A stretch of 39,750 nt of DNA from Candidatus Thorarchaeota archaeon (lineage in GTDB: Archaea; Asgardarchaeota; Thorarchaeia; Thorarchaeales; Thorarchaeaceae), in contig JAUWOU010000013.1 in the NCBI GenBank assembly GCA_030612005.1, positions 1 through 39,750 on the forward strand, read 5' to 3'. Below, in pieces: positions 1-7,581 of the stretch (position 1 is its first letter; each line of letters starts with the position of its first letter). The notes under the pieces were generated by a model. It made no database searches, was not told the DNA's origin, and saw only the letters and a program-made list of their open reading frames with translations. The position numbers and the translations under genes were made by a program.

Positions 1-66
1 GCCTCCGTAGCCTCCGCCACCTCGACCACCGCCGCCTCCGTAGCCTCCGCCACCTCGACCACCGCC
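1..66 (-). repeat. 33-bp tandem repeat inside the SSB tail
   Basis: Bases 1-33 and 34-66 are identical 33-mers. Read on the minus strand they encode an 11-residue Gly-rich unit with one Arg and one Tyr. The array touches the left edge, so further copies may lie outside. The exact identity suggests recent slippage or unequal crossover. Confidence 0.9.
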
Positions 67-477
67 GCCGCCGCCACCGTAGCTTCTACGGGGTCGGTCA
101 TCTTCGTGCTCTTCAGCAGACATATCAACTTCCATGTTGATTTCTTCGAGGCCTTCTTCGGCTGCCTCGAGTTTTCCGTAGCGACCTACGTTAAGTCTCA
201 AGTTGCCTCTAAAAAGACCAGTGTATCCGTTAGTTAGATTGTAAGTTGAACCTTCTTCAACTGCATCAATAGTGTCATCCCAGAGTGGGACTTGAACTAT
301 TCCGCTAGCATCACCAACAGTGATATCACAAACACGGTGTGAGGATCCATCCCTTCGGGATTCAATCTCACGCTGTTCACCTATACTAATCACCTTAAAA
401 GAAATGGTGACATTTTTCATTCGTGGCTTAAGTTCAGCCACAGTAGCCTCAATTGGCTCACGTTCTTCATAACCCAT
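1..477 (-). CDS. ssb: Single-stranded DNA-binding protein, crenarchaeal SSB type (3' end outside window)
   Basis: Translated from the ATG at 477 down to base 1, 159 codons without a stop, so the C-terminus is missing. The first ~115 residues form one OB fold with the pattern of Sulfolobus SSB: an N-terminal strand around VAELKPRMKNV, a central DITVGDASGIVQVPLWDD strand pair, and NGYTGLFRGNLRLNVGRYGK. An acidic linker (EEHEDD) follows, then a Gly/Arg/Tyr-rich tail. It probably binds ssDNA as a single OB-fold subunit in replication and repair; the disordered tail would mediate protein contacts or clustering. A weak GAGTGA ribosome site precedes the ATG. A second candidate reading frame ends inside its first codons (467), suggesting translational coupling. 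Family assignment is confident; the full length is unknown. Confidence 0.9.
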   Translation of the reverse strand, partial: MGYEEREPIEATVAELKPRMKNVTISFKVISIGEQREIESRRDGSSHRVCDITVGDASGIVQVPLWDDTIDAVEEGSTYNLTNGYTGLFRGNLRLNVGRYGKLEAAEEGLEEINMEVDMSAEEHEDDRPRRSYGGGGGGGRGGGGYGGGGGRGGGGYGG

Positions 478-651
478 TGTTATTCACTCGCTTAATGCGA
501 TTGTGCAAGTCTTCAAAACTAGCGTGTCCTTCTGTGAAATTTGTGATGCCTAAAAAAACACCTTCGACAATTCCGATGATAGGAAGCGCGTTTCCGCTTC
601 TTGTGTACCTGCAAATAGCTTCTCAAAATGACTGCTTATGAACTTGTGCAC
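467..651 (-). pseudogene. Possible small gene with one frameshift, upstream of ssb
   Basis: One minus-strand frame from 622 to the TGA at 467-469 reads like real protein (about 51 residues, including SGNALPIIGIVEGVFLGI and TEGHASFEDLHNRIKRV) but has no ATG, GTG or TTG at its beginning. A GTG at 651-649 in another frame, about 22 nt after a TATA-like CATATAG, opens a stretch reading VHKFISSHFE. Removing one base near 622-627 would join the two into a ~60-residue protein. Its stop overlaps the ssb start by 11 bases, as in coupled operon genes. I do not recognise the family. It could be a decayed gene, a sequencing error or a recoded gene; chance cannot be excluded. Confidence 0.4.
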
Positions 652-770
652 AGCGGCTTGTTTTGCCTATATGCGCAATTTTCTCAAGATATTGCTATAC
701 AATCAACTAGTTATGAGGAAGAGAGATTCGCGCTAACATGTTCCATTTCAAAAGAAAGACCGATATGAAT

Positions 771-897
771 GGACCCACCCACAGCACGGTAGAGGCGGGA
801 GCATGCTGGTCCACAGGGTGGGTCCGGGGGAGGAAGTTTGTCTGTGAATGCTACAGTTTCTGTAGCAGGAGTGATTCCGAATTAGGGGGAATCACTC
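771..897 (+). ncRNA. Candidate structured RNA: three perfect stems in 127 nt
   Basis: Three perfect helices are visible. A 10-bp closing stem pairs 771-780 (GGACCCACCC) with 816-825 and encloses a 5-bp inner stem (782-786 with 804-808). An 8-bp hairpin pairs 849-856 with 860-867 around TTT. A 10-bp hairpin pairs 869-878 with 888-897. Local G content is well above the surrounding AT-rich spacer. The strand is assigned from the Gly/Gly-rich single strands and the plus-strand gene downstream, and could be reversed. I searched for RNase P, SRP, 5S, tRNA and C/D box signatures and found none convincing. It may be a stable small RNA or an H/ACA-like guide; identity unknown. Confidence 0.5.
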
Positions 898-1020
898 AGG
901 GGGTGACACTTTGGTTCCAATACTCAATATGTCATATGAAATATAAGGTCATCATGAAAGTAAGCGGCAATTTTCAGAATAAAAATGGGATATCTATGAC
1001 ATACTTGTAACAACAAGTGA

Positions 1021-1034
1021 GAAAGTTTTTATCC
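1021..1034 (+). promoter_or_regulatory. Likely archaeal BRE/TATA promoter of the Gfo/Idh gene
   Basis: GAAAGTTTTTATCC looks like a purine-rich BRE followed by a T-rich TATA box. Initiation about 25 nt downstream would fall near 1053, just before the first ATG (1061) and the gene start (1094). Confidence 0.45.
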
Positions 1035-1060
1035 ATGGCAATGTATAAAGGAGAAAACAA

Positions 1061-1090
1061 ATGCGAACAGTTAGCATTGGCCTGGTGTAG
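1061..1090 (+). CDS. Mini-ORF of nine codons ahead of the Gfo/Idh gene
   Basis: ATG at 1061 follows an AAGGAG ribosome site by 8 nt and encodes MRTVSIGLV, then TAG. The downstream gene begins only 3 nt later and has no comparable ribosome site. The peptide resembles the start of a Rossmann oxidoreductase (compare LKIGIVGTG in the gene itself). It could be a leader peptide, the remnant of a duplicated or shifted gene start, or chance. Confidence 0.35.
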   Translation: MRTVSIGLV

Positions 1091-1093
1091 ATT

Positions 1094-2098
1094 ATGTGTG
1101 CAGCATTGAAAATTGGAATTGTTGGCACTGGTAACATGGGTCGTATCCATGCTCGAATATTAGATGATCTAGGAGTTCTAGTTGGTGTTGCTGATTCTGC
1201 TATTGATAGCGCCAAGAAAACAGCAGATATATACAAAGTCCCAGCTTTTGATGATTTTCACACGCTTGTTGAGAAAACGAAGCCCGATGCACTGGTAATT
1301 TCCACTCCGACGTTTACTCATGCATCAATTGCAGAAGAGATTGCATCAAAGTATGATTGTATTCGTGGGCTACTCATAGAAAAACCCTTGGCAAGTACAT
1401 TAGAGGATGGGAAAAAAGTTGCAGATATTGTCAAGAAGAAGAATATTGTGACACTAGTTTCTCATTCTGAGATATACAATCCAATTGTAGGAAAAGCCAT
1501 TTCCCTTATTGAAGCTGATGCCATTGGTGTACCTCGTGTTATTATTCATGATAGACGAGGTTTTGTACAATCTTCAAGGATTCCTTCATTGGGTGATGTC
1601 TTTGAAGATATTGGGGTACACGACTTCGATATCATGGCCAGAATCAGTCAAGGAAAGGCAAAGCTCTATGCTCAGAGTAGTAAAGAGAGAGGCATTTTCA
1701 ATAGTGGTACTGTCATGGTAAACTTTGAGTCAGGTTCAGAACACTTCTTCCATCTATCACGCCAATATGCAGGGCGACGAAGATACATGGACGTTTCAGG
1801 AAGCAAGGGTTCTTTGATGCTAGATTTATTTGGACAAATTATCAAGGTACAACATCTAGATCAAGAACACAAGGCTGCAACTGATTCGATAAATCTCCCA
1901 GAACGAGGTGCTACTATCAAAGTATATGGCGAACCAGTGAGAGAAGTTCTCAATGACTTCATATCTTGTATCAAATCTGGAGAGACTCCAAGAGTGAGTG
2001 TAGATGATGCTCTCGGTGCCCTTGAGGTTGTTGAAGCCTGTAGAGAGAGCGCTAGCACAGGAAAAGTCATTGATATTGAGATTAAACCTAAGAGATGA
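1094..2098 (+). CDS. Gfo/Idh/MocA family oxidoreductase
   Basis: 334 residues. The N-terminus is a Rossmann fold with the dinucleotide-binding GIVGTGNMG (about residues 8-16), followed by STPTFTH and the family EKP motif near residue 97, where Lys contacts cofactor and substrate. The C-terminal alpha/beta domain carries GVHDFDI with the conserved His/Asp. Family members use NAD(P) to oxidise or reduce sugars, inositols or related aldoses; the substrate cannot be told from sequence. The start is taken at ATG 1094, 3 nt after a mini-ORF with a strong ribosome site. The 3' end overlaps the convergent e-MtaB gene by 11 bp. It has no obvious partner genes, so it may be a single-gene unit. Confidence 0.9.
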   Translation: MCAALKIGIVGTGNMGRIHARILDDLGVLVGVADSAIDSAKKTADIYKVPAFDDFHTLVEKTKPDALVISTPTFTHASIAEEIASKYDCIRGLLIEKPLASTLEDGKKVADIVKKKNIVTLVSHSEIYNPIVGKAISLIEADAIGVPRVIIHDRRGFVQSSRIPSLGDVFEDIGVHDFDIMARISQGKAKLYAQSSKERGIFNSGTVMVNFESGSEHFFHLSRQYAGRRRYMDVSGSKGSLMLDLFGQIIKVQHLDQEHKAATDSINLPERGATIKVYGEPVREVLNDFISCIKSGETPRVSVDDALGALEVVEACRESASTGKVIDIEIKPKR

Positions 2099-3377
2099 TT
2101 TTACCGAACAGATGTGTTCGTTTAGCATCAACCACTTGAATGGTCACAATTTCACCAAACTCAACATCATCATTGATTATGATAGGTTTGTAAGAGGAAT
2201 TACGGCACATTGAACCCCCACGAGATCCTTTCTCAGTTACAATAACAGGGCCGCTCCAATCTAACCAGGACTTGTTTGTTTCCACAAGTATTTCGTTGAC
2301 AAGCTTTGTCAGTCGTCTACTGCGCTCCTTCTTGGCTGATGTATCAACTTTATTCTGAGCCTTTGAAGCTAAAGTACCTGGTCTGTCACCATATTTTGAG
2401 ATGTTAACAACTGTGGGTCGTACCTTCGATATCAAATCCATAGTTAATTCAAAATCCTGTTCGGTTTCACCTGGAAATCCTACAATGATATCTGTGGCAA
2501 TTGTTGGGTTACTGAAGGTCTGTCTAACAACATCAACAATTCGTTCCCATTCCTCAGTGGTGTATTGGCGACCCATTGCTTCTAGTATGGCATTACTTCC
2601 TGATTGTAGTGGGATATGAAAGAACTTGAAGAAGTGATCGGAACGCATTACTTGAACTAATTCATCAATTGAGTCTGAAACCAAGTTCGGATTGAACATT
2701 CCTAAACGAAACCGATGTTGGCCCTGAATTTTGTCAATCATGGTTATCAATTCGACAAGATTACTGTCAATATCAACACCGTATGTTCCAAGATCTTGAG
2801 AAGTAATACGAATCTCCCGATACCCCGTATGAACACATCTCTCGATTGTGCTAAATATTTCACGTTTGGAATGGCTCTTGACACTACCTCTAGCGAATCG
2901 TACAGCACAATAAGCGCAACTACCAAGACATCCCTCGCAGATTGGAATTGTACAAATTACGCTTTTTGGTGGTCCTTCTAACCATTTCAACTTTGAAACA
3001 TCATCAGATTCAAGATGGACAATTTTCCTTTCACCATTGAGAATTCTCGGTATTATTTCACTCAACGATTCGATTGATTGTGGTCCGATTATTGCTGCAT
3101 ATTCTGGGAATGCTTTTTTCACTCTTGCTAGTGAAATCTTGGGAAGACAGCCAGCAATTATCATAGGAGTCTTTCCAGTTGATAAATTCTCAAGTCTACT
3201 AATTATGCGGTCCTCAGTGGGTTCTTTCACACCACACGTGTTCAGTATAATCAAATCTGCAGTGTCAATGTCTTCAACACGATTCGCATCTATCTCAGTT
3301 AGATTGCCTACAATGACATCCGAATCAGCTGAGTTTAGAGAACATCCATAGGTCTCCAAGTAGTACTTGATTGTCAT
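2088..3377 (-). CDS. tRNA N6-threonylcarbamoyladenosine methylthiotransferase (e-MtaB/CDKAL1 type)
   Basis: 429 residues. The N-terminal UPF0004 domain has Cys 12, 48 and 77 for one iron-sulfur cluster. The radical-SAM domain has CLGSCAYC (Cys 150, 154, 157) for the second cluster. A TRAM RNA-binding domain occupies about 365-429. The enzyme adds a methylthio group to t6A at position 37 of tRNAs reading ANN codons, using SAM and a sulfur donor. The length fits the archaeal/eukaryotic branch rather than bacterial MiaB. It is the last gene of the gcv operon, 11 nt behind the ThiS-like gene, and the AGGTG ribosome site lies 8 nt before the ATG. Confidence 0.93.
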   Translation of the reverse strand: MTIKYYLETYGCSLNSADSDVIVGNLTEIDANRVEDIDTADLIILNTCGVKEPTEDRIISRLENLSTGKTPMIIAGCLPKISLARVKKAFPEYAAIIGPQSIESLSEIIPRILNGERKIVHLESDDVSKLKWLEGPPKSVICTIPICEGCLGSCAYCAVRFARGSVKSHSKREIFSTIERCVHTGYREIRITSQDLGTYGVDIDSNLVELITMIDKIQGQHRFRLGMFNPNLVSDSIDELVQVMRSDHFFKFFHIPLQSGSNAILEAMGRQYTTEEWERIVDVVRQTFSNPTIATDIIVGFPGETEQDFELTMDLISKVRPTVVNISKYGDRPGTLASKAQNKVDTSAKKERSRRLTKLVNEILVETNKSWLDWSGPVIVTEKGSRGGSMCRNSSYKPIIINDDVEFGEIVTIQVVDAKRTHLFGKIIS

Positions 3378-3388
3378 CTACTGAACAC

Positions 3389-3688
3389 CTAACCTCCCTG
3401 AACATGGGGAAGCAAAGCAATCTCGTCACCTTCAGATACGGAGATTTCTATTCCTCCAAGGGTCGATACATCCTTCTTGTTGAGCATCACAATCAGATTT
3501 CCATCGATACCCCCATTTCTCAGTATCAAATCTTTCAAATTAGCTCCACCAATTTCTGCAACTTTCTGAACAACTTGGAGTACAGTAGATCCAAATGGAA
3601 CTTCCACTTCCATCATCTGTTCCTCTAGAAGTCTACGGATTGGTCCAAAGGACTTGAATCTGACTATCATCATTCCCAAAGTCTTCAT
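3389..3688 (-). CDS. ThiS/MoaD-like ubiquitin-fold sulfur carrier (SAMP-like)
   Basis: 99 residues with a beta-grasp pattern, ending in Gly-Gly (LLPHVQGG), the tail that E1-like enzymes adenylate and then thiocarboxylate or conjugate. EGDEIALLP is the family's penultimate strand. Known roles include sulfur delivery for molybdopterin or tungstopterin and thiamine, tRNA thiolation, or protein conjugation. It lies 10 nt behind the LpdD-like gene and 11 nt before the tRNA methylthiotransferase, which also needs a sulfur donor; the AOR elsewhere in the window needs tungstopterin. No E1 partner is present in the window. ATG at 3688 is used; an ATG pair five and six codons later is also possible. 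Confidence 0.85.
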   Translation of the reverse strand: MKTLGMMIVRFKSFGPIRRLLEEQMMEVEVPFGSTVLQVVQKVAEIGGANLKDLILRNGGIDGNLIVMLNKKDVSTLGGIEISVSEGDEIALLPHVQGG

Positions 3689-3698
3689 TCAAAGTGTA

Positions 3699-4073
3699 CT
3701 ATTCAGCCTTTGCATACTGCGAAAGGAGTTCATCTACAAGACCATCAACAACTTTGATTATCTCATCGATATCATTCTTGGTAGCTTTGTCATAGTGTAT
3801 TCCAACTGTAACCACAGTTGATCGTTCTAGCCTCTTGCAGATTTTCTCAGCTGCAGAGTTGGCAACTACATAGTCTTTGTGCCCCGGAAATGTCAAGGAG
3901 CTCATGCTTACTGTCGATGCATCTCTATAATGACTAGGAGTCACATATGCAATGGCAACACCACCAATATGGTGTTCATCGCCGCCATGTATCGATATAA
4001 GAAGGTCCTTGCCAATTTCTTTTACTTCGAGATAGATAATATGACTGCCAGCCTTATGTTCTAAAATCATCAT
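3699..4073 (-). CDS. LpdD-like (prenylated-flavin chaperone-like) domain protein
   Basis: 124 residues forming one alpha/beta domain. The pattern GKDLLISIHGGDEHHIGG, then FPGHKDYVV and TVGIHYDKAT, matches the small LpdD/gallate-decarboxylase D subunit family, proposed to help load prenylated FMN into UbiD-type decarboxylases. No UbiD gene is in the window, so its role here is open; the operon links it to glycine cleavage and a sulfur carrier. The start overlaps the gcvPB stop (ATGA), with AGGAG 8 nt upstream. The family assignment comes from recalled similarity, so moderate confidence. Confidence 0.65.
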   Translation of the reverse strand: MMILEHKAGSHIIYLEVKEIGKDLLISIHGGDEHHIGGVAIAYVTPSHYRDASTVSMSSLTFPGHKDYVVANSAAEKICKRLERSTVVTVGIHYDKATKNDIDEIIKVVDGLVDELLSQYAKAE

Positions 4074-5635
4074 TTTTCTTCTCCTTGTTCAAGACGTTCC
4101 TGATACATCTTATACGACAAAGTAAGAGTCTTTGGATGTGCTGCTCTATATTCGTCAAGTAGTCGAACCGCAGTGGTATGAGGCGCACTCCTAACCAAGT
4201 CTGGGTTTTCATGTGCCTCTTTGGATATTTGACGCAAAGCATCAATGAGATGATCCAACTCCAGTTTGGACTCTGTTTCTGTTGGTTCAATCATTAGAGC
4301 TTCAGGTATTATCAGTGGGAAATACACTGTGGGAGCATGTACACCGAAATCAAGAAGCCGCTTTGCAACATGCATTGCTGTAACGCCTGTTGTTTCCTTC
4401 AGCTCTTCTGCTGAGATGACGCACTCATGCATTCTCGGGGTATCTTGAGAGAATGGGAGTGTAAATCCAGGTATCTTGCTGACATGATAGGCAACGTAAT
4501 TTGCATTCAATACTGCTACCTCGGAGGCTCGCTTGAGACCTTCTCTTCCCAGAGAGTACGAGTATGCGTATGCTCTTACTAGAACACCAAAATTCCCATA
4601 GAATGATTTCACCTTGCCAATAGACTTAGGAAGATCATAGTCAAAATCAAAGAGGCCGTTCTCATTCTTTACTATTCGTGGAACCGGTAAGAACTCTTCA
4701 AGCGATTTCTTAACACCCACTGGTCCTGCACCAGGACCACCACCACCATGGGGGGTGGAAAAGGTCTTGTGTAGATTTAGGTGAACAACATCAAATCCCA
4801 TATCTCCAGGTCGGACCTTGTGCATTATAGCATTGAAATTGGCTCCGTCGTAATAGACAAGACCGCCGGCATCATGGACTATTCCTGATATTTCTTCGAT
4901 ATCTTTCTCAAAAACTCCAATTGTATTAGGATTGGTAAGCATCAACCCTGCTGTTTTTAACCCAGCAATCGCCTTCAATGCATCTAGATCAACTAGTCCG
5001 TCTTTGCTTGAAGGAATCACGACAATATCGTAACCAGCCATTGCAGCTGATGCAGGATTAGTTCCATGGGCTGCATCGGGAATGAGCATCTCATTCCTCT
5101 GGTCACTTTGTTCATTGACGCAACGATGATACTCGCGCATCATCATCACACCAGTCCACTCACCTTGAGCTCCTGCTGCTGGTTGAAGCGTGACTGCATC
5201 CATTCCAGTAATCTCACCTAGCCATTGCTCAAGTTCCCACATCATCTCTAGAGCGCCCTGTGTTGTAGAAACATCTTGCAGAGGATGAAGCCATGAAAAT
5301 CCTGGATGAGCTGCAGCTAGATTATTCTGCTCAGGATTGTATTTCATTGTACAACTTCCAAGTGGATAGGTACCAAGACTCACCGAGTAGTTCATCTGTG
5401 AGAGTCTTGTGAAATGACGGACAATTGCTGGTTCAGAAATCTCAGGAATCTTGGGGGGATTCTTACGACGCATTGCTTTTGGAATGACATCGGTAAGTTT
5501 TCCGACTTGTTTTCGTACGCCCGCTTCAGGAGTTGGAAATTGATGTGCAATGACTCCGGGATTAGTTCGTTCAAAGAGAAGTGGTTCATCCCACCTAGCC
5601 TGTCGAACCTTAGATTTGTGAGGATGATCGCTCAC
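4070..5635 (-). CDS. gcvPB: Glycine dehydrogenase (decarboxylating) subunit 2
   Basis: 521 residues, the C-terminal half of the P-protein in organisms with a split enzyme. The PLP lysine is Lys290 in LNLHKTFSTPHGGGGPG, and the Gly-rich loop after it is diagnostic. It decarboxylates glycine with PLP and passes the aminomethyl group to lipoyl H-protein; H, T and L proteins are not in the window. It starts with GTG at 5635, overlapping the gcvPA stop as GTGA, so the two subunits are translationally coupled. Full length for the family. Confidence 0.96.
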   Translation of the reverse strand: MSDHPHKSKVRQARWDEPLLFERTNPGVIAHQFPTPEAGVRKQVGKLTDVIPKAMRRKNPPKIPEISEPAIVRHFTRLSQMNYSVSLGTYPLGSCTMKYNPEQNNLAAAHPGFSWLHPLQDVSTTQGALEMMWELEQWLGEITGMDAVTLQPAAGAQGEWTGVMMMREYHRCVNEQSDQRNEMLIPDAAHGTNPASAAMAGYDIVVIPSSKDGLVDLDALKAIAGLKTAGLMLTNPNTIGVFEKDIEEISGIVHDAGGLVYYDGANFNAIMHKVRPGDMGFDVVHLNLHKTFSTPHGGGGPGAGPVGVKKSLEEFLPVPRIVKNENGLFDFDYDLPKSIGKVKSFYGNFGVLVRAYAYSYSLGREGLKRASEVAVLNANYVAYHVSKIPGFTLPFSQDTPRMHECVISAEELKETTGVTAMHVAKRLLDFGVHAPTVYFPLIIPEALMIEPTETESKLELDHLIDALRQISKEAHENPDLVRSAPHTTAVRLLDEYRAAHPKTLTLSYKMYQERLEQGEEK

Positions 5636-7038
5636 TTGGGAGCACCTCCCTTTGACACAATATCACTAACCGTTTGTACAAGATTATCGATGTCTTGTTG
5701 AGTATGTATCTCTGTGACACAAAATAACATTGATTCTCCAAGGTCTGGAAATTCATCAGTAAGTATTTTGCCACCTTGAAGACCATGCTGTAATAGACCG
5801 TCGTGGATTTGGTTTGCAGTAATCCCTTTTTCAAATTGAACGACAAATTCATTCCAAATGAACTGTCCAATAGCTGGGGCCTTAACGCAATCAATGGCAT
5901 TGAGTTTTTTGGCTGCGTAATTGGCTTTCATTACTATAGTTTCGCCAATTTGTTCTATTCCAGACGGCCCAAGTACTGACATATAGATTGCAGCAGTCAC
6001 AGCTGCAAGAGCCTGATTGGAACAAATATTGCTAGTAGCTTTTTCTCTTCGAATATGCTGTTCTCTTGGACTTAGTGTGAGAACATATCCATCTTCATAG
6101 GGTTCTTCTTCGGTTCGTGTCAAGCCAACAAGACGCCCAGGCAGTTGGTAGATTAGCTTACGATTATTGATACAACCAAAAATCCCTAGTAGTGGACCTC
6201 CATAACTCACTGGAGAACCAAGGTGCTGTCCTTCAGCAACAATAATATCTGCATTATAATCACCAGGTGGCCTAAGAATACCAAGAGAGAGAATATCAAC
6301 CCCTGCTACCAATAGCGCACCATTTTCATGTGCAATTCGAGCGATGTCATCTACCTGAGTTTCAATGAATCCAAGATGACTGGGATTCTCGACATAGACT
6401 CCAGCGACTTGGTTATCCATCTTAGACTCAAGGTCCGAAAGCGACATCAATCCTGTTTTTTTATCATAATCAATCTTAACAACTTCAATATCTGCAGGTT
6501 CTGTATAAGTCTGGATGACTTCATAATGTTCAGGATTGATTGTACCTGGGATGAGGAATTTGGAACGTTTCTTTTTCACCCGAACAGTCATCCGTGCAGC
6601 TTCTGCAACTCCCGTAGACATGTCATACATTGACGAGTTTACTACATCAATTTGGAGAATCTCAGCTAACAAACTCTGATACTCAAACAAGGTCTGCAAC
6701 ATTCCCTGGCTGATTTCTGCCTGATAACTGGTATAGGATGTAAGAAATTCAGATCTTCCAGCTAAGGCTGGTACGATAGCAGGGATATAGTGTAAACCAA
6801 CACCTGCTCCAAGAAAGACACTTCCATCAAAGGCAGGCTTATTCTTCCCCGCAAGCTCCTGTATTCTCTCGGAAACTTCGAATTCGGAATGGGAATCAGG
6901 GAGATTGAGATCATGCTTGACTATGAATTTTTCAGGAATATTGCTGAAGAGATCTTCAAGATTCTTCTTTCCAATAGATGCAAGCATCTCTTTCTCTGTA
7001 TCCTTCGTTATAGGAATCCAAGGATGTTTGTACTCCAT
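5632..7038 (-). CDS. gcvPA: Glycine dehydrogenase (decarboxylating) subunit 1
   Basis: The catalytic-like N-terminal half of split glycine decarboxylase; it forms the P-protein heterodimer with GcvPB. The frame is open back to 7146, but the family begins at MEYKHPWIPITKD (ATG 7038), and the 36 codons before it look non-coding (rich in Lys, Arg and Ser). GGAG lies about 10 nt upstream of 7038. Family landmarks include the GxGxGLHYIPAIV region and the SYGGPLLGIFG loop. First gene of the five-gene minus-strand operon; its promoter should lie in 7039-7186, shared with the divergent Trm112 gene. Confidence 0.93.
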   Translation of the reverse strand: MEYKHPWIPITKDTEKEMLASIGKKNLEDLFSNIPEKFIVKHDLNLPDSHSEFEVSERIQELAGKNKPAFDGSVFLGAGVGLHYIPAIVPALAGRSEFLTSYTSYQAEISQGMLQTLFEYQSLLAEILQIDVVNSSMYDMSTGVAEAARMTVRVKKKRSKFLIPGTINPEHYEVIQTYTEPADIEVVKIDYDKKTGLMSLSDLESKMDNQVAGVYVENPSHLGFIETQVDDIARIAHENGALLVAGVDILSLGILRPPGDYNADIIVAEGQHLGSPVSYGGPLLGIFGCINNRKLIYQLPGRLVGLTRTEEEPYEDGYVLTLSPREQHIRREKATSNICSNQALAAVTAAIYMSVLGPSGIEQIGETIVMKANYAAKKLNAIDCVKAPAIGQFIWNEFVVQFEKGITANQIHDGLLQHGLQGGKILTDEFPDLGESMLFCVTEIHTQQDIDNLVQTVSDIVSKGGAPK

Positions 7039-7186
7039 AGTACTCTGCTCCAAGCGTATACTTGTTTTGAAGGCAAGCCTTCTCGCCAAAATACCTTTTG
7101 GATAGTACGAAGATTTTCTTTGATGGCCAGAATGATTTTTAACCACAATTGATGAATCGGCGGTTAATCACAGGAGTGACATCAAA

Positions 7187-7498
7187 ATGAAACGCTGGCT
7201 CATGGACATCCTCGCTTGTTCTGCGAGTGACTGTAGAAGTAAACTCGACCTTGAAGTCTACAAGTCGCATACACAGGAATCTGAAGGAGAGGAAGTTGAT
7301 GAGATTGATGAAGCGTTAATCAGTTGTCCCAAATGTGGTAGGTGGTATCCAGTAATAGACGGGATTGCATGTATGCTTCCTGATGACTTACGCATGGATG
7401 GTAAACAACATATCGAAGAAACTGCCTTTCTTGAGAGATGGAAAGAGAAAGTACCTACCGACATCTTGAAGAATGGCTTGCCCTTCGGACTTTCATAA
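7187..7498 (+). CDS. Trm112-like methyltransferase activator
   Basis: 103 residues. Starts MKRWLMDILAC, has a zinc-ribbon-like Cys pattern (Cys11, Cys16 region and CPKCGRWYPV near 47-56) and ends with the IDGIACMLPDD segment typical of Trm112. These proteins bind and activate several SAM methyltransferases acting on tRNA (Trm9, Trm11), rRNA, and the GGQ glutamine of release factor (Mtq2); archaeal homologs do likewise. The stop TAA is 4 nt before a tRNA gene, so co-transcription is likely. The usual first CPxC is changed to CSASDC, so its zinc site may differ. Confidence 0.85.
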   Translation: MKRWLMDILACSASDCRSKLDLEVYKSHTQESEGEEVDEIDEALISCPKCGRWYPVIDGIACMLPDDLRMDGKQHIEETAFLERWKEKVPTDILKNGLPFGLS

Positions 7499-7502
7499 TA
7501 AT

Positions 7503-7578
7503 AGCCCCGTGGTGTAGCGGCCCAGCATAGAGGGTTTTGGTCTCTTAGACCTAGGTTCAAATCCTAGCGGGGCTACCA
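7503..7578 (+). tRNA. tRNA-Gln (anticodon UUG), CCA encoded
   Basis: Acceptor stem AGCCCCG (7503-7509) pairs with CGGGGCT (7568-7574); discriminator A 7575; CCA 7576-7578. T-arm CTAGG-TTCAAAT-CCTAG (7551-7567). Anticodon stem GAGGG (7530-7534) with CTCTT (7542-7546) and loop TTTTGGT places TTG at 34-36 with G37. The A1-U72 end, 4-nt variable loop and G37 match archaeal tRNA-Gln. Moving the stem by one base would give TTT (Lys) but with G37, which is unlikely. No intron. Confidence 0.93.
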
Positions 7579-7581
7579 CTT

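Larger units (their letters stand above)
478..1093. other. 616-bp spacer between ssb and the Gfo/Idh gene
   Basis: No intact recognisable protein gene. The spacer holds the possible frameshifted small gene (467-651), an AT-rich stretch at about 660-730 that could carry divergent promoters, the folded RNA candidate (771-897), and the promoter and mini-ORF of the Gfo/Idh gene (1021-1090). The open frames here (for example 738-1010) have compositions unlike protein and follow the RNA stems. Confidence 0.6.

Noticed and set aside
771-925. RNase P RNA or SRP RNA
   Set aside because: GGAGGAAGTTTG loosely recalls RNase P region I, but the partner conserved regions are missing; the SRP helix-8 loop is absent as well.
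738-1010. 90-codon open frame on the plus strand
   Set aside because: It runs through the perfect RNA stems, has an odd Cys/Trp/Gly-rich composition, no ribosome site and no recognisable family.
7039-7146. Longer GcvPA N-terminus
   Set aside because: The 36 extra codons lack family likeness and a ribosome site; the family starts at the ATG 7038.
7535-7541. tRNA read as Lys (UUU)
   Set aside because: That register leaves G37, unlike Lys tRNA, and gives a worse loop. The Gln(UUG) register matches archaeal tRNA-Gln end and variable-loop features.
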